Origin: Pseudomonas alliivorans
GTDB taxonomy: Bacteria > Pseudomonadota > Gammaproteobacteria > Pseudomonadales > Pseudomonadaceae
DNA length: 64,000 bases
Assembly (NCBI RefSeq): GCF_017826695.1
Contig: NZ_JAFFZW010000003.1
Location: 434,001-498,000, forward strand
Direction of reading: 5' to 3'
Positions 9,251-17,625 of the stretch are shown one piece after another. Below the pieces are notes generated by a model. The model made no database searches. It was not told where the DNA came from and saw only the letters and a program-made list of their open reading frames with translations. Position 1 is the stretch's first letter. Each line of letters opens with the position of its first letter. Made by a program: the position numbers and the translations under genes.

Positions 9251-9301
9251 GATACTTTTTTAACCGAACGCCGTCCGGCCGTCCGAAATCAAAAAAGTAT
9301 C
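9251..9301. promoter_or_regulatory. Inverted repeat in the mtlE/mtlR divergent promoter region
   Basis: GATACTTTTTT at 9251-9261 and its exact complement AAAAAAGTATC at 9291-9301 are separated by 29 bases. The repeat lies about 94 bp before the mtlR start and about 170 bp before the mtlE start. AraC-family activators usually bind direct repeats, so this could be an operator, or an outward-acting hairpin with T-tract that insulates the two promoters. Function is not established. Confidence 0.35.
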
Positions 9302-9394
9302 AGTGCCGGTCACAATCACCGCTAGCGAGGCAGGATCGGGCACGCGTATGTTGGTGCCTGCACGAAGCACCCATAACGATAAAAGGGGCCTGCA

Positions 9395-10318
9395 ATGCCT
9401 GACAGCCGAGCGGCTCTTTTCGAGCAGCGTCCTGCCGAACTTGAAGTCATCCTTCCCGAGCCCGACCAGTGTTTTCGCTGGTACGAGCACGACTATCCCT
9501 ACGCCCTGGCGCGATGGAATCATCATCCGGAATTCGAGATTCACCTGATCCGCCGTGGCAGCGGCAAACTGGTGGCGGGCGATTACATCGGCGGGTTCGA
9601 CGCAGGCCATGTTGCGTTGATCGGTCCCGACCTGCCCCATGACTGGATAGGTGATCTGGCACCGGGCGAGCATCTTCAGGGGCGCGACGTGGTCTTGCAG
9701 TTCGATGGTGCTGCGCTGCTGGCATTGCGCAAGACGCTGCCGGAACTGGGCGAGCTGCAGTGTCTGTTCGAGCAGGCGCGTCGTGGTCTCGAGTTCACGG
9801 GGGCCACGGCGGTGCAGGCGGCGCGGCTGATGGAAGACATCGGCAGGGCGCAAGGTCTGGAGCGGCTGATACTTTTTCTGCAACTGATCAACACGCTGGT
9901 CAAGGCTCCGTCTCAGGACGCTCACCTGCTCGCCAGCAGCTGCTACGCACCGACGCTGGACGCGCGCAGTTCCGAGCGGATCAACAAGGCGTTCGACTAT
10001 CTGTTGACCGAGCTGACCAACGACATCCGTCTCTCGGTGATCGCGCAGCGTCTCGAGATGACCGATCCCGGTTTTTCGCGCTTCTTCAAACGCAACACCG
10101 GGCACGGTTTCATCGATCTGATGCGCAAACTGAGGGTTCAGCGCGCCTGTCGGCTGCTGCTGCAGTCCGACATGTCGGTTTCGGACATCTGCTTTGAGGT
10201 CGGCTATGCCAACCTCTCCAACTTCAACCGGCACTTTCGCGTCGAGACGGGCCAGACACCCAGCGATTACCGACGCGCCATGGCGATGACCCTGTTCAAC
10301 ACCGCGCGCAGCGCCTGA
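9395..10318 (+). CDS. mtlR: AraC-family regulator of polyol uptake/catabolism (MtlR)
   Basis: A 307-residue AraC/XylS protein. An N-terminal cupin-like sensor domain (about residues 25-150, including YALARWNHHPEFEIHLI) is followed by a two-helix-turn-helix DNA-binding domain (about 205-300) with the recognition helices RLEMTDPGFSRFFKRNTG and VSDICFEVGYANLSNFNRHF. The match to P. fluorescens MtlR, activator of the mannitol operon, is close. The start follows AAGGGG. It is transcribed away from mtlE. Because most of the operon it would normally control is absent, its remaining targets may be mtlE and the sorbitol dehydrogenase only. Confidence 0.85.
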   Translation: MPDSRAALFEQRPAELEVILPEPDQCFRWYEHDYPYALARWNHHPEFEIHLIRRGSGKLVAGDYIGGFDAGHVALIGPDLPHDWIGDLAPGEHLQGRDVVLQFDGAALLALRKTLPELGELQCLFEQARRGLEFTGATAVQAARLMEDIGRAQGLERLILFLQLINTLVKAPSQDAHLLASSCYAPTLDARSSERINKAFDYLLTELTNDIRLSVIAQRLEMTDPGFSRFFKRNTGHGFIDLMRKLRVQRACRLLLQSDMSVSDICFEVGYANLSNFNRHFRVETGQTPSDYRRAMAMTLFNTARSA

Positions 10319-10343
10319 GAGTTCGCAACCGGTTGCGGCTCAC

Positions 10344-11600
10344 TCAGTGCGCCGAGTCCTTGACCTGCGGCTCCCGCGTCACGGCCTTGACCAGTTTGCC
10401 GATGGTCAGGCCCTGCAACAGGATCGACAGCAGCACCACGATGTAAGTAATGCTCAGCAGCAGGTCGCGTTCGGGTCCGGTCGGCAGGGCCAGCGCCAGG
10501 GCGACTGAAACACCGCCACGCAAACCGCCCCAGGTCAGGATACGCACGGTGCCCTGCGGCACAGAGCGCCAGCGACGCAGCAGCAGAATCGCCGGTGCCA
10601 CGGTGACAAACCTCGACAGCAGAATGGCCACGGCCAACAGGCTGGCGGCAATCAGGTGCTGCCACGAGAACGGCAGTAGCAACAGCTCCATGCCGATCAG
10701 CGCGAACAGCATCGCGTTGAGCATGTCATCCAGCAATTCCCAGAAACCGTCCATGTAGCGACGGGTCATGTCGTTCATCGCCAGGTTGCGTCCCAGGTTA
10801 CCGATGATCAGACCGGCTACGACCATCGCGATTGGGCCGGAAACATGCAGCTCCGACGCCATCGCCGAACCGCCGATGACCAGTGCCAGAGTCAGCATGA
10901 CCTCGATCTGATACTGCTCGATGCTCTTGATCATCAGGTACACGGCATAGCCGATCAGACCGCCGAACAGCACGCCGCCAACGGCTTCGTGCACGAACAG
11001 CATGGCCGTTTCGCCCACGGTCGGGGTTTCACCCAGTTGCGCGATGCCCAGTAAAACCGTGAACACCACAACCGCAGTGCCGTCGTTGAAAAGGCTTTCG
11101 CCCACGATGGTGGTCTTGAGCGGCTTCGAGGCATTGGCGGTGCGCAGTACGCCCAGCACCGCGATGGGGTCGGTCGGCGAGATCAGCGCGCCGAACAGCA
11201 GGCAGTAGAGCGGGCTGACGTGCCAGCCGAACAGGGCAAAGATCCAGTACGCCAGGGCGCCGATCACCGTGGTTGCGATCAACACGCCGAACGTTGCCAG
11301 CAGCCCGATGGGCCAGCGATAGCTGCGCAGGTCCGCGAGGTTGACGTGCAGGGCGCCTGCAAACAGCAGGAACGAAAGCATCCAGTTCATCAGCAGATCG
11401 CCGAAATCGATCTGGCCGATCAGTTCCTGAACGCGATTTTCGAGGCCCGGAAAACCCATCAGGCTCAGGCCCTGCAGAATCAACGAGAACATCAGCGCAG
11501 TGACCATCACGCCGATGGTGGGGGGCAGACCGATGAAGCGGAAGTTCACATAGGTCAGCAGCGAAGTGAGGCAGATAAAAGCAGCAACAAGTTCAAGCAT
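10344..11600 (-). CDS. CPA1-family Na+(K+)/H+ antiporter (NhaP-like)
   Basis: A 418-residue inner-membrane protein with about 12 transmembrane segments. It contains the CPA1 ion-binding motifs SPTDPIAVL and GESLFNDGTAVVVF (the Asn-Asp pair) characteristic of NhaP/NHE exchangers, plus the later TWGGLRGGVSVALALAL arginine motif. It would exchange cytoplasmic Na+ or K+ for external H+. It is convergent with mtlR and stands alone. No long C-terminal regulatory domain is present, so this is the short bacterial form. Confidence 0.88.
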   Translation of the reverse strand: MLELVAAFICLTSLLTYVNFRFIGLPPTIGVMVTALMFSLILQGLSLMGFPGLENRVQELIGQIDFGDLLMNWMLSFLLFAGALHVNLADLRSYRWPIGLLATFGVLIATTVIGALAYWIFALFGWHVSPLYCLLFGALISPTDPIAVLGVLRTANASKPLKTTIVGESLFNDGTAVVVFTVLLGIAQLGETPTVGETAMLFVHEAVGGVLFGGLIGYAVYLMIKSIEQYQIEVMLTLALVIGGSAMASELHVSGPIAMVVAGLIIGNLGRNLAMNDMTRRYMDGFWELLDDMLNAMLFALIGMELLLLPFSWQHLIAASLLAVAILLSRFVTVAPAILLLRRWRSVPQGTVRILTWGGLRGGVSVALALALPTGPERDLLLSITYIVVLLSILLQGLTIGKLVKAVTREPQVKDSAH

Positions 11601-11832
11601 CCGTCATTCCAGAATCCGTGTATCCAGTTTCAATTGCAGCGTGGTCGGCAGCGTTCAGCGTGACCGAGTCATGCCCGGAGCAGACTGTGATGGCCCGGAT
11701 AGCTGTTCAGGCACATTGCTTCAAACACGCACGAGGGTCTGCGTTGACCATGCAAAGACGCAGGCGTTGCAAAAGCTCGGCAATCAATGGGACGAAGGGC
11801 TGTAATCGGCAGCGGAATGAAAAGCGGAAAAC

Positions 11833-11865
11833 AAAAAAAATCAGCCCGGACGACTGTCCGGGCTG
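11833..11865 (-). terminator. Rho-independent terminator for the small secreted protein gene at 11923
   Basis: Perfect 10-bp stem CAGCCCGGAC (11842-11851), GACT loop, complement at 11856-11865. Read on the minus strand it is followed by a run of eight Ts (11833-11840), directly downstream of the 11923-12255 gene. Confidence 0.85.
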
Positions 11866-11922
11866 AGGGTGGGTGGAACATGGGGTTCGGCGTATCGGGG
11901 TGGCCTCCTGGCAGGTCTGAAA

Positions 11923-12255
11923 TCATTGGCTGTTTCGGCACCCGCTGAGAACCTGATACTGAACAGTCTTCAGATCGCCCTTGGAATCCTGATACGTCAT
12001 CAGTTTCGGCATGACGCTGCAGGTCTTCAGGTCCGGGGATTTGCGGACGACTTTGGCAACGTCCAGTTTCATCCCGTACTTGTACTCCTGGATCTCAGGC
12101 ATCGTCTTCTTGTGAAGCGTTGCGTATTTCTGGATGGCGGCCTGGTGATCCTTGATCAGGGTTTCTGCCTTGACCTCATCCGAGGTGTAAGCAAAAGCGC
12201 TCAGAGGGGAAAGAATCGCCAGAGCCAGCAGCAGGGATTTAGCAGTGGTACGCAT
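11923..12255 (-). CDS. Small periplasmic protein of unknown function
   Basis: 110 residues with a clear Sec signal peptide (MRTTAKSLLLALAILSPLSAFA, cleavage after Ala22). The mature part is charged and contains two cysteines (DLKTCSVM and LSGCRN), which could form a disulfide. I do not recognise a named domain. It is divergent from another small secreted protein, with a CusR-like copper box between them, and ends in a strong terminator. A role in metal or envelope stress is possible but is inference from location only. Confidence 0.75.
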   Translation of the reverse strand: MRTTAKSLLLALAILSPLSAFAYTSDEVKAETLIKDHQAAIQKYATLHKKTMPEIQEYKYGMKLDVAKVVRKSPDLKTCSVMPKLMTYQDSKGDLKTVQYQVLSGCRNSQ

Positions 12256-12379
12256 GTTCGTTTTCTCCGTTGTTTGAAAGTGAGTTCAATGTAACGGTCG
12301 AGGGTTAACGCGAACGTTACTGAATAATTACGTTTTTGTAAGTTTGGAGATTACGCGGTTTTTTTAACGTTTTTTATTT

Positions 12380-12395
12380 ATGACAAATTTGTCAT
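12380..12395. promoter_or_regulatory. CusR/CopR-type copper box (perfect palindrome)
   Basis: ATGACAAATTTGTCAT is a 16-bp perfect palindrome. It fits the CusR/CopR-family operator consensus ATGACAA-NN-TTGTCAT exactly. It lies 110 bp upstream of the gene at 12505 and about 125 bp upstream of the divergent gene start at 12255, in an AT-rich promoter region. TAAGAT at about 12428-12433 is a possible -10 for the rightward gene. The match to a known consensus is seen; binding by a Cop/Cin/Czc-type regulator is inferred. Confidence 0.6.
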
Positions 12396-12504
12396 TTTTC
12401 GCTCACCTTCCTGTTAGGTGCCGGCTCGTAAGATGGGCTCATTCCTGAAAAGCGCCCAGCGCAAAACAGGATCCAAACATTAACGAGAGAAAGAGGAAAT
12501 GACG

Positions 12505-12723
12505 ATGAAACTGATTAAATCGATGGTCTTTGCAGTCGCCGCCTTGTCCTTTACAAGTGCCTTTGCCGACGACGGCAACGAATTCGCAAGCACCGCTGCA
12601 GACAAGATGCGCATGGCCCAGGAGCAGCGTTTCCAGGAGCGTCAGGCCGGCAAGCAGGGTGAGCAGTACGTCAACTCGGATGAGAAATCCAAGTCTGACA
12701 AATCCGACAAGACCGAAGGCTAA
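12505..12723 (+). CDS. Small secreted hydrophilic protein, possibly copper-responsive
   Basis: 72 residues. The N-terminal signal peptide MKLIKSMVFAVAALSFTSAFA is followed by a highly charged, cysteine-free tail rich in Gln, Glu, Lys and Ser (ending SDEKSKSDKSDKTEG), probably disordered. ATG at 12505 is chosen because AGAGG is eight bases before it; an ATG six bases upstream lies too close to that site. It follows a perfect CusR-like box, and a terminator closes the unit, so it is monocistronic. No domain is recognised. Confidence 0.75.
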   Translation: MKLIKSMVFAVAALSFTSAFADDGNEFASTAADKMRMAQEQRFQERQAGKQGEQYVNSDEKSKSDKSDKTEG

Positions 12724-12800
12724 CGCGTTTGGTCTGCAATGAGCAGCACCCTTGTTCGCCTTTGGCAGCTTTCCGGCTCCTTTGGTTGAGGCGAATCTTT

Positions 12801-12826
12801 AAGCGTCCTTCGGGGCGCTTTTTTTT
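12801..12826 (+). terminator. Rho-independent terminator after the 12505 gene
   Basis: Stem AAGCGTCC (12801-12808), TTCG tetraloop, GGGCGCTT (12813-12820) with one G-U pair, then six Ts. Confidence 0.85.
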
Positions 12827-12841
12827 GCTATTTTGAAAAGC

Positions 12842-12865
12842 ACAATATGCCAGTTGGCATATTGT
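12842..12865. promoter_or_regulatory. Palindromic candidate operator upstream of the OprD-family porin
   Basis: ACAATATGCC (12842-12851), four bases AGTT, then GGCATATTGT (12856-12865): a perfect 10-bp inverted repeat centred about 200 bp before the porin start. The compact symmetry is typical of LacI- or GntR-type repressor sites. It has no T-tract and is not GC-rich, so it is unlikely to be a terminator. Confidence 0.4.
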
Positions 12866-13055
12866 ATTAGTTGCGTCTTTCTGACGTGTTATTCCATTTT
12901 TAGTGCAGGCAGGGTTTTCTTTCAGATTTGTAATCCGCCCGTCATCTTCACGTTATCTCCGCCTCTTCAAGATCGTGTGTCACTGGCAGCCTTTTATTGA
13001 TAACAACATGCCAGGTCGACACGTTTACCCGATCTGCCAAATGAACGGAGTGCAC

Positions 13056-14381
13056 ATGAATCAACGTAAAAGACTTTCCCTCGCCTTGTGTTCGACCCTT
13101 GCCGGGATGACCCCCTTTGCCGCCTTCGCAGAAGAGCAGAAAGAAGGGTTTGTCGAAGGCAGCACGCTCAATATCCTCAACCGAAACTTCTACATGAACC
13201 GTGACCACCGTAATGGCGAGTCGAGCCCGACAGGCAGCGGCTACTCCGAAGGCTGGGCGCAAGGCATCATGGGGCGGTTCGAATCCGGCTTTACCCAGGG
13301 CACCATCGGTGTTGGCCTCGATGCGTTCGCCATGGTGGGCATCAAGCTGGACACGGGTGACGGCCGCAACGGCCTGCAGACTCCGTTCTCGGTGATGCCT
13401 GTCGACTCGGACGGCAACGCCCGCGACGAATACACCAAAGTCGGCGGCGCGCTGAAAGCCAGAGCCTTCGACACCGTGGTTCATGTCGGCGATGTGTTTC
13501 CCGTGACGCCGGTGGTCGCCTACGGCGATGCGCGTCTGTTGCCGGAAAGCTTTCGCGGCGTGACAGCCAGTAACACCAGCATCAAAGGCCTGACCGTGCA
13601 GGGTGGTCGCCTCAACGGGATGAGCCAGCCCGCGTCCAGCGATATGAAGGAAGGCTTTTCCACGTTCTACGCCGGCCCGGTCGACTCGCCCTGGCTCGCC
13701 TACTTCGGCGGCGACTATGAGGCCACCGACAGACTGAACCTCTCGCTGTACACCAGCCGGTTGAAGGATGCCTGGGATCAGAAATACGGCTCGGCCTCCT
13801 ATGCGCTGCCGATCACCAGCGACCTGACCATGACCAGCAGCCTGAACTATTACAACGCGACCGACGAAGGCAAACGGTTGCTCGGCGAGTTTGACAACGA
13901 CATCTGGAGTGCCAGTGTCGGCCTGAAATACGGCGCACATAGCCTGGCGGTTTCCCATCAACGCAACCAGGGCGATGACGACTTCGATTACCTGAGACTG
14001 TCCGACTCGATCTTTCTGGCCAACTCCATCCAGTACAGCGACTTCAACTCACCGAAAGAACGCTCGTGGATGGTCACCTACAACCTGGACATGACGCCCT
14101 ACGGCGTGCCCGGTCTGACGTTCATGACCCGCTATGGCAAAGGCACCGATGCCGATTACTCCAATGCCAACAGCACTTACATGCGCCGCGACGCGCAGGG
14201 CAACCCGCTGACCGACCAGAAACGCTGGGAGCGCAACATCGAAGCCAAGTACATCGTTCAGACCGGCACCATGAAAGATCTGTCCGTACGTGTGCGTCAG
14301 GCCACGACCCGAGCGACCGCATTCGAGTCTGATCTGGATGAGGTGAGGGTGATTGTGGAATACCCGTTGAGTGTTCTCTGA
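13056..14381 (+). CDS. OprD-family outer-membrane porin
   Basis: A 441-residue protein with signal peptide (MNQRKRLSLALCSTLAGMTPFAAFA). The OprD-family start of the mature protein follows (FVEGSTLNILNRNFYMNRD). Repeated amphipathic beta-strands and the C-terminal VRVIVEYPLSVL support an 18-stranded barrel that admits small substrates such as amino acids, peptides or organic acids. ATG at 13056 has GGAG five bases upstream and directly begins the signal peptide; the longer frame from 12903 does not. Substrate cannot be read; a palindromic operator upstream suggests regulated expression. Confidence 0.9.
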   Translation: MNQRKRLSLALCSTLAGMTPFAAFAEEQKEGFVEGSTLNILNRNFYMNRDHRNGESSPTGSGYSEGWAQGIMGRFESGFTQGTIGVGLDAFAMVGIKLDTGDGRNGLQTPFSVMPVDSDGNARDEYTKVGGALKARAFDTVVHVGDVFPVTPVVAYGDARLLPESFRGVTASNTSIKGLTVQGGRLNGMSQPASSDMKEGFSTFYAGPVDSPWLAYFGGDYEATDRLNLSLYTSRLKDAWDQKYGSASYALPITSDLTMTSSLNYYNATDEGKRLLGEFDNDIWSASVGLKYGAHSLAVSHQRNQGDDDFDYLRLSDSIFLANSIQYSDFNSPKERSWMVTYNLDMTPYGVPGLTFMTRYGKGTDADYSNANSTYMRRDAQGNPLTDQKRWERNIEAKYIVQTGTMKDLSVRVRQATTRATAFESDLDEVRVIVEYPLSVL

Positions 14382-14400
14382 CTGTTCGCCAAGCAATAAA

Positions 14401-14424
14401 AAAACGCCCCTCGGGGCGTTTTTT
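14401..14424. terminator. Bidirectional terminator between the porin and czcA
   Basis: AAAACGCCCC (14401-14410) and GGGGCGTTTT (14413-14422) form a GC-rich hairpin with an A-run before and a T-run after, so it can end transcription of the converging porin and czc units. Confidence 0.85.
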
Positions 14425-14448
14425 CGTTAAGCGTCATGGCTCAGGCAA

Positions 14449-17400
14449 TCACTTGGCTTCGACCGCTTCCTCCTCCCGCCGATGCGCCCATTGATACAGC
14501 GCAGGCAGCACCAGCAGGGTCAGGGCCGTAGACGACAGAATCCCGCCGATCACCACGGTCGCCAGCGGCCGTTGCACCTCGGCGCCGGTGCCTGTTGCCA
14601 GCGCCATGGGAATGAAGCCCAGCGATGCAACCAGCGCGGTCATCAGCACCGGGCGCAGGCGGGTGAGGGCGCCTTCGGTGATGGCGTCGTGCAGGGAGCG
14701 GCCTTCTTCGCGCAGGTTGCGAATGAACGAGATCATCACCAGTCCGTTGAGTACTGCCACGCCGGACAGGGCGATGAACCCCACGCCAGCCGAGATCGAC
14801 AGCGGTATGTCTCGCAGCCACAGCGCCATGACGCCGCCAGTCAGGGCGAACGGGATGCCGGTGAAAACCAGCAGACCGTCCTTGAGGTTGTTGAACATCA
14901 GGAACAACAGCGCCAGGACCAGCAGCAGCGCCACGGGGACGACGATCTGCAGGCGTTTGGCGGCCGATTGCAACTGTTCGAACTGACCGCCCCAGTTGGT
15001 CCAGTAGCCCGCCGGAATCTGCACGCTGCTGTCGAGGGTCTGACCGGCTTCTTCGACGAACGAGCCCAGGTCACGGCCGCGCACGTTGGCGCTGACGATC
15101 ACCAGTCGCTTGCCGTTCTCGCGGCTGATCTGGTTCGGACCTAACACCAGATCGAGGCTGGCGACCTGCGACAGCGAGATGAAGCTGATCTGCTGGTTGC
15201 TGCTGCCTGCGCTGGCGGGCACCGGGATGAGCAGGCTGGAGAGTCCGGCCACGTCAGTTCGCAGTTGCTCGGACAACCTCACGACCATGTCGAAGCGACG
15301 ATCACCCTCGTAAAGCGTGCCGGCCTGACGTCCGCCCAGTGCGGTAGCAATGGCGTCCTGCACATCAGCGACATTCAGACCGTAACGCGCTGCCTTGTCG
15401 CGGTCGATATTGATGGTCAGCACCGGCAGGCCGGTGGTTTGTTCCACCTTCACTTCTGACGCGCCCGGCACCTTTTGCATGGCAGCGGCGATTTTGGCGG
15501 CCGTCTGGTTGAGCACGGCCATGTCATCGCCAAACACTTTCACGGCTACATCGCTGCGCACGCCTGACACCAGTTCGTTGAAACGCAACTGGATCGGCTG
15601 GGACAGCTCGTAATTGCTGCCCGGCACGCTGGCAGCGGCCTTTTGCAGCTCGGCAATCAGGGTTTCCCGCGATTTGTCCGGATCCGGCCATTCGCTTTGC
15701 GGCTTGAGCATCACGTAGCTGTCGGAGATGTTGGGCGGCATCGGGTCGGCGGCGATTTCCGCAGTGCCGGTGCGCGCGAACATGCGCTCCACTTCCGGCA
15801 TTTTTTCGATCACGGCTTTTTCGAGGCGCTGCTGCATGTCCACCGATTGCGTCAGGCTGGTGCCGGGCACGCGCAGGGCCTGCAGCGCAAAGTCGCCTTC
15901 GCTCAGGCTCGGGATGAACTCACTGCCCATACGACTGGCGGTAAATCCGGACAACACCATCACCACGAACGCCAGGGTGAAGGCAATCCAGCGATGCCCC
16001 AGCACCCAGCCGAGTACCGGCGCATAACGCAGACGAGCCGTGCGCATCACGAAGCCTTCTTCTTCCTTGACCTTGCCGGTCACGAACATGGCGATGGCCG
16101 CAGGCACGAAGGTGACCGACAGGATCATGGCGCCGAGCAGGGCGATGACCACGGTAAACGCCATCGGGTGGAACATTTTTCCTTCGACGCCGGTGAGGGC
16201 GAAGATCGGCAGGTACACGACCATGATGATCAGTTGGCCGAAGATCAGCGGACGGCGAGCTTCTTTCGCCGCAGCGAAGACTTCATGGAAACGTTCGGCG
16301 CGGGTCAGCATCCGGCCGTGTTTCTGCTGGGCGTGGGCCAGCCTGCGAATCGAGTTCTCGACGATCACCACCGCGCCATCGACGATGATGCCGAAGTCCA
16401 GTGCGCCGAGGCTCATGAGGTTGGCACTGACCTTGTTGGCAAACATGCCGGTGAAGGTAAACAGCATCGCCAGCGGAATGACCATCGCGGTGATCAGCGC
16501 GGCGCGGATGTTGCCCAGAAACAGGAACAGGATCGCAATAACCAGAATCGCGCCTTCGACGAGGTTCTTCTTGACCGTTGCGATGGCTTTTTCGACGAGG
16601 TTGGTGCGGTCGTACACGGTGACCGCTTCGATGCCTGCGGGCAGCGTGCGGTTGATGTCGGCGAGCTTGGCGGCCACGGCCTGGGAAACCGTGCGGCTGT
16701 TTTCGCCAATCAGCATGAATACGGTGCCCAGGACCACTTCGCGGCCATTTTCAGTGGCCGCGCCGGAGCGCATTTCCTTGCCGATGCCGACTTCGGCCAC
16801 GCTGCTGACGCGGATGGGCGTGCCCTGAACGTTGGCGATGACGATATTGGCAATGTCATTGATGTTTTCGAGCTGGCCCGGTGCGCGGATCAGCAGTTGT
16901 TCGCCGCCTCGTTCGATATAGCCCGCACCGACGTTGGCGTTGTTGCGCTCCAGCGCCGCGACCAGATCATTCAGGGTCAGCTTGTAGGCTGCAAGTTTCT
17001 TGGGATCTGGCGCGATTTCATACTGTTTGGCGAAGCCGCCAATGGTGTTGATTTCGGCCACACCCGGCACGTTGCGCAACTGCGGCTTGATGATCCAGTC
17101 CTGAATCACCCGCAGGTCGGTCGGCGTGTACGGCGTGCCGTCCTCCTTGCGTGCGCCTTCACGGGCTTCGACGGTCCACAGGAAAATCTCGCCAAGACCG
17201 GTAGAGACCGGCCCCATCATGGTCTCGACACCTTCGGGCAACTGGTCCTTGGCAATCTGCAGCCGTTCGTTCACTTGCTGGCGGGCGAAGAACAGGTCGG
17301 TGCCGTCCTCGAAGATTACCGTGACCTGCGACAGGCCCGAGCGCGACAAGGAACGCGTCTGCTGCAGGCCGGGCAGGCCGGCCATGTTGGTTTCGATGGC

Positions 17401-17601
17401 AAAGGTGATGCGTTGCTCGGTTTCCAGCGGTGAGAAGCCGGGTGCCGAGGTATTGATCTGCACCTGTACGTTGGTGATGTCGGGGACCGCATCGATGGGC
17501 AGTTTCTGGTAGCTGGCGATGCCCAGTCCTGCCATCAGCAGGACCGCGAGCATCACCACGATGCGCTGTTCAATCGCGAATTTGATCAACCGTTCAAACA
17601 T
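14449..17601 (-). CDS. czcA: Heavy-metal efflux RND pump, inner-membrane subunit CzcA
   Basis: 1050 residues, full length for HME-type RND pumps. The TM4 signature LDFGIIVDGAVVIVEN contains the proton-relay acidic residues diagnostic of divalent-cation (Co2+/Zn2+/Cd2+) exporters. N-terminal membrane anchor (MFERLIKFAIEQRIVVML), two large periplasmic loops, and the typical VPDITNVQVQINTSAPG segment are present. It couples proton influx to metal efflux across the envelope with CzcB and CzcC. It is 24 bp downstream of czcB in the order czcC-czcB-czcA. The monovalent Cu/Ag (CusA) subfamily has a different TM4 motif, so Zn/Cd/Co is favoured. Confidence 0.93.
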   Translation of the reverse strand: MFERLIKFAIEQRIVVMLAVLLMAGLGIASYQKLPIDAVPDITNVQVQINTSAPGFSPLETEQRITFAIETNMAGLPGLQQTRSLSRSGLSQVTVIFEDGTDLFFARQQVNERLQIAKDQLPEGVETMMGPVSTGLGEIFLWTVEAREGARKEDGTPYTPTDLRVIQDWIIKPQLRNVPGVAEINTIGGFAKQYEIAPDPKKLAAYKLTLNDLVAALERNNANVGAGYIERGGEQLLIRAPGQLENINDIANIVIANVQGTPIRVSSVAEVGIGKEMRSGAATENGREVVLGTVFMLIGENSRTVSQAVAAKLADINRTLPAGIEAVTVYDRTNLVEKAIATVKKNLVEGAILVIAILFLFLGNIRAALITAMVIPLAMLFTFTGMFANKVSANLMSLGALDFGIIVDGAVVIVENSIRRLAHAQQKHGRMLTRAERFHEVFAAAKEARRPLIFGQLIIMVVYLPIFALTGVEGKMFHPMAFTVVIALLGAMILSVTFVPAAIAMFVTGKVKEEEGFVMRTARLRYAPVLGWVLGHRWIAFTLAFVVMVLSGFTASRMGSEFIPSLSEGDFALQALRVPGTSLTQSVDMQQRLEKAVIEKMPEVERMFARTGTAEIAADPMPPNISDSYVMLKPQSEWPDPDKSRETLIAELQKAAASVPGSNYELSQPIQLRFNELVSGVRSDVAVKVFGDDMAVLNQTAAKIAAAMQKVPGASEVKVEQTTGLPVLTINIDRDKAARYGLNVADVQDAIATALGGRQAGTLYEGDRRFDMVVRLSEQLRTDVAGLSSLLIPVPASAGSSNQQISFISLSQVASLDLVLGPNQISRENGKRLVIVSANVRGRDLGSFVEEAGQTLDSSVQIPAGYWTNWGGQFEQLQSAAKRLQIVVPVALLLVLALLFLMFNNLKDGLLVFTGIPFALTGGVMALWLRDIPLSISAGVGFIALSGVAVLNGLVMISFIRNLREEGRSLHDAITEGALTRLRPVLMTALVASLGFIPMALATGTGAEVQRPLATVVIGGILSSTALTLLVLPALYQWAHRREEEAVEAK

Positions 17602-17625
17602 GGGGGAGTACTCGTACGACGCAGG

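Larger units (their letters stand above)
12724..13055. other. Intergenic region between the small secreted protein and the OprD-family porin
   Basis: The 332 bases hold the terminator at 12801-12826 and the palindrome at 12842-12865. No further gene is supported: an in-frame extension of the porin to 12903 lacks a signal peptide at its start and has no ribosome site. Confidence 0.6.

Noticed and set aside
12903..13055. Extended N-terminus for the OprD-family porin
   Set aside because: The extra 51 residues place the signal peptide internally; the ATG at 13056 has a proper GGAG and starts the signal peptide.
15643..17433. Long plus-strand open frame (596 codons) opposite czcA
   Set aside because: Shadow of czcA codon bias; low-complexity His/Gln/Asp-rich translation, no ribosome site.
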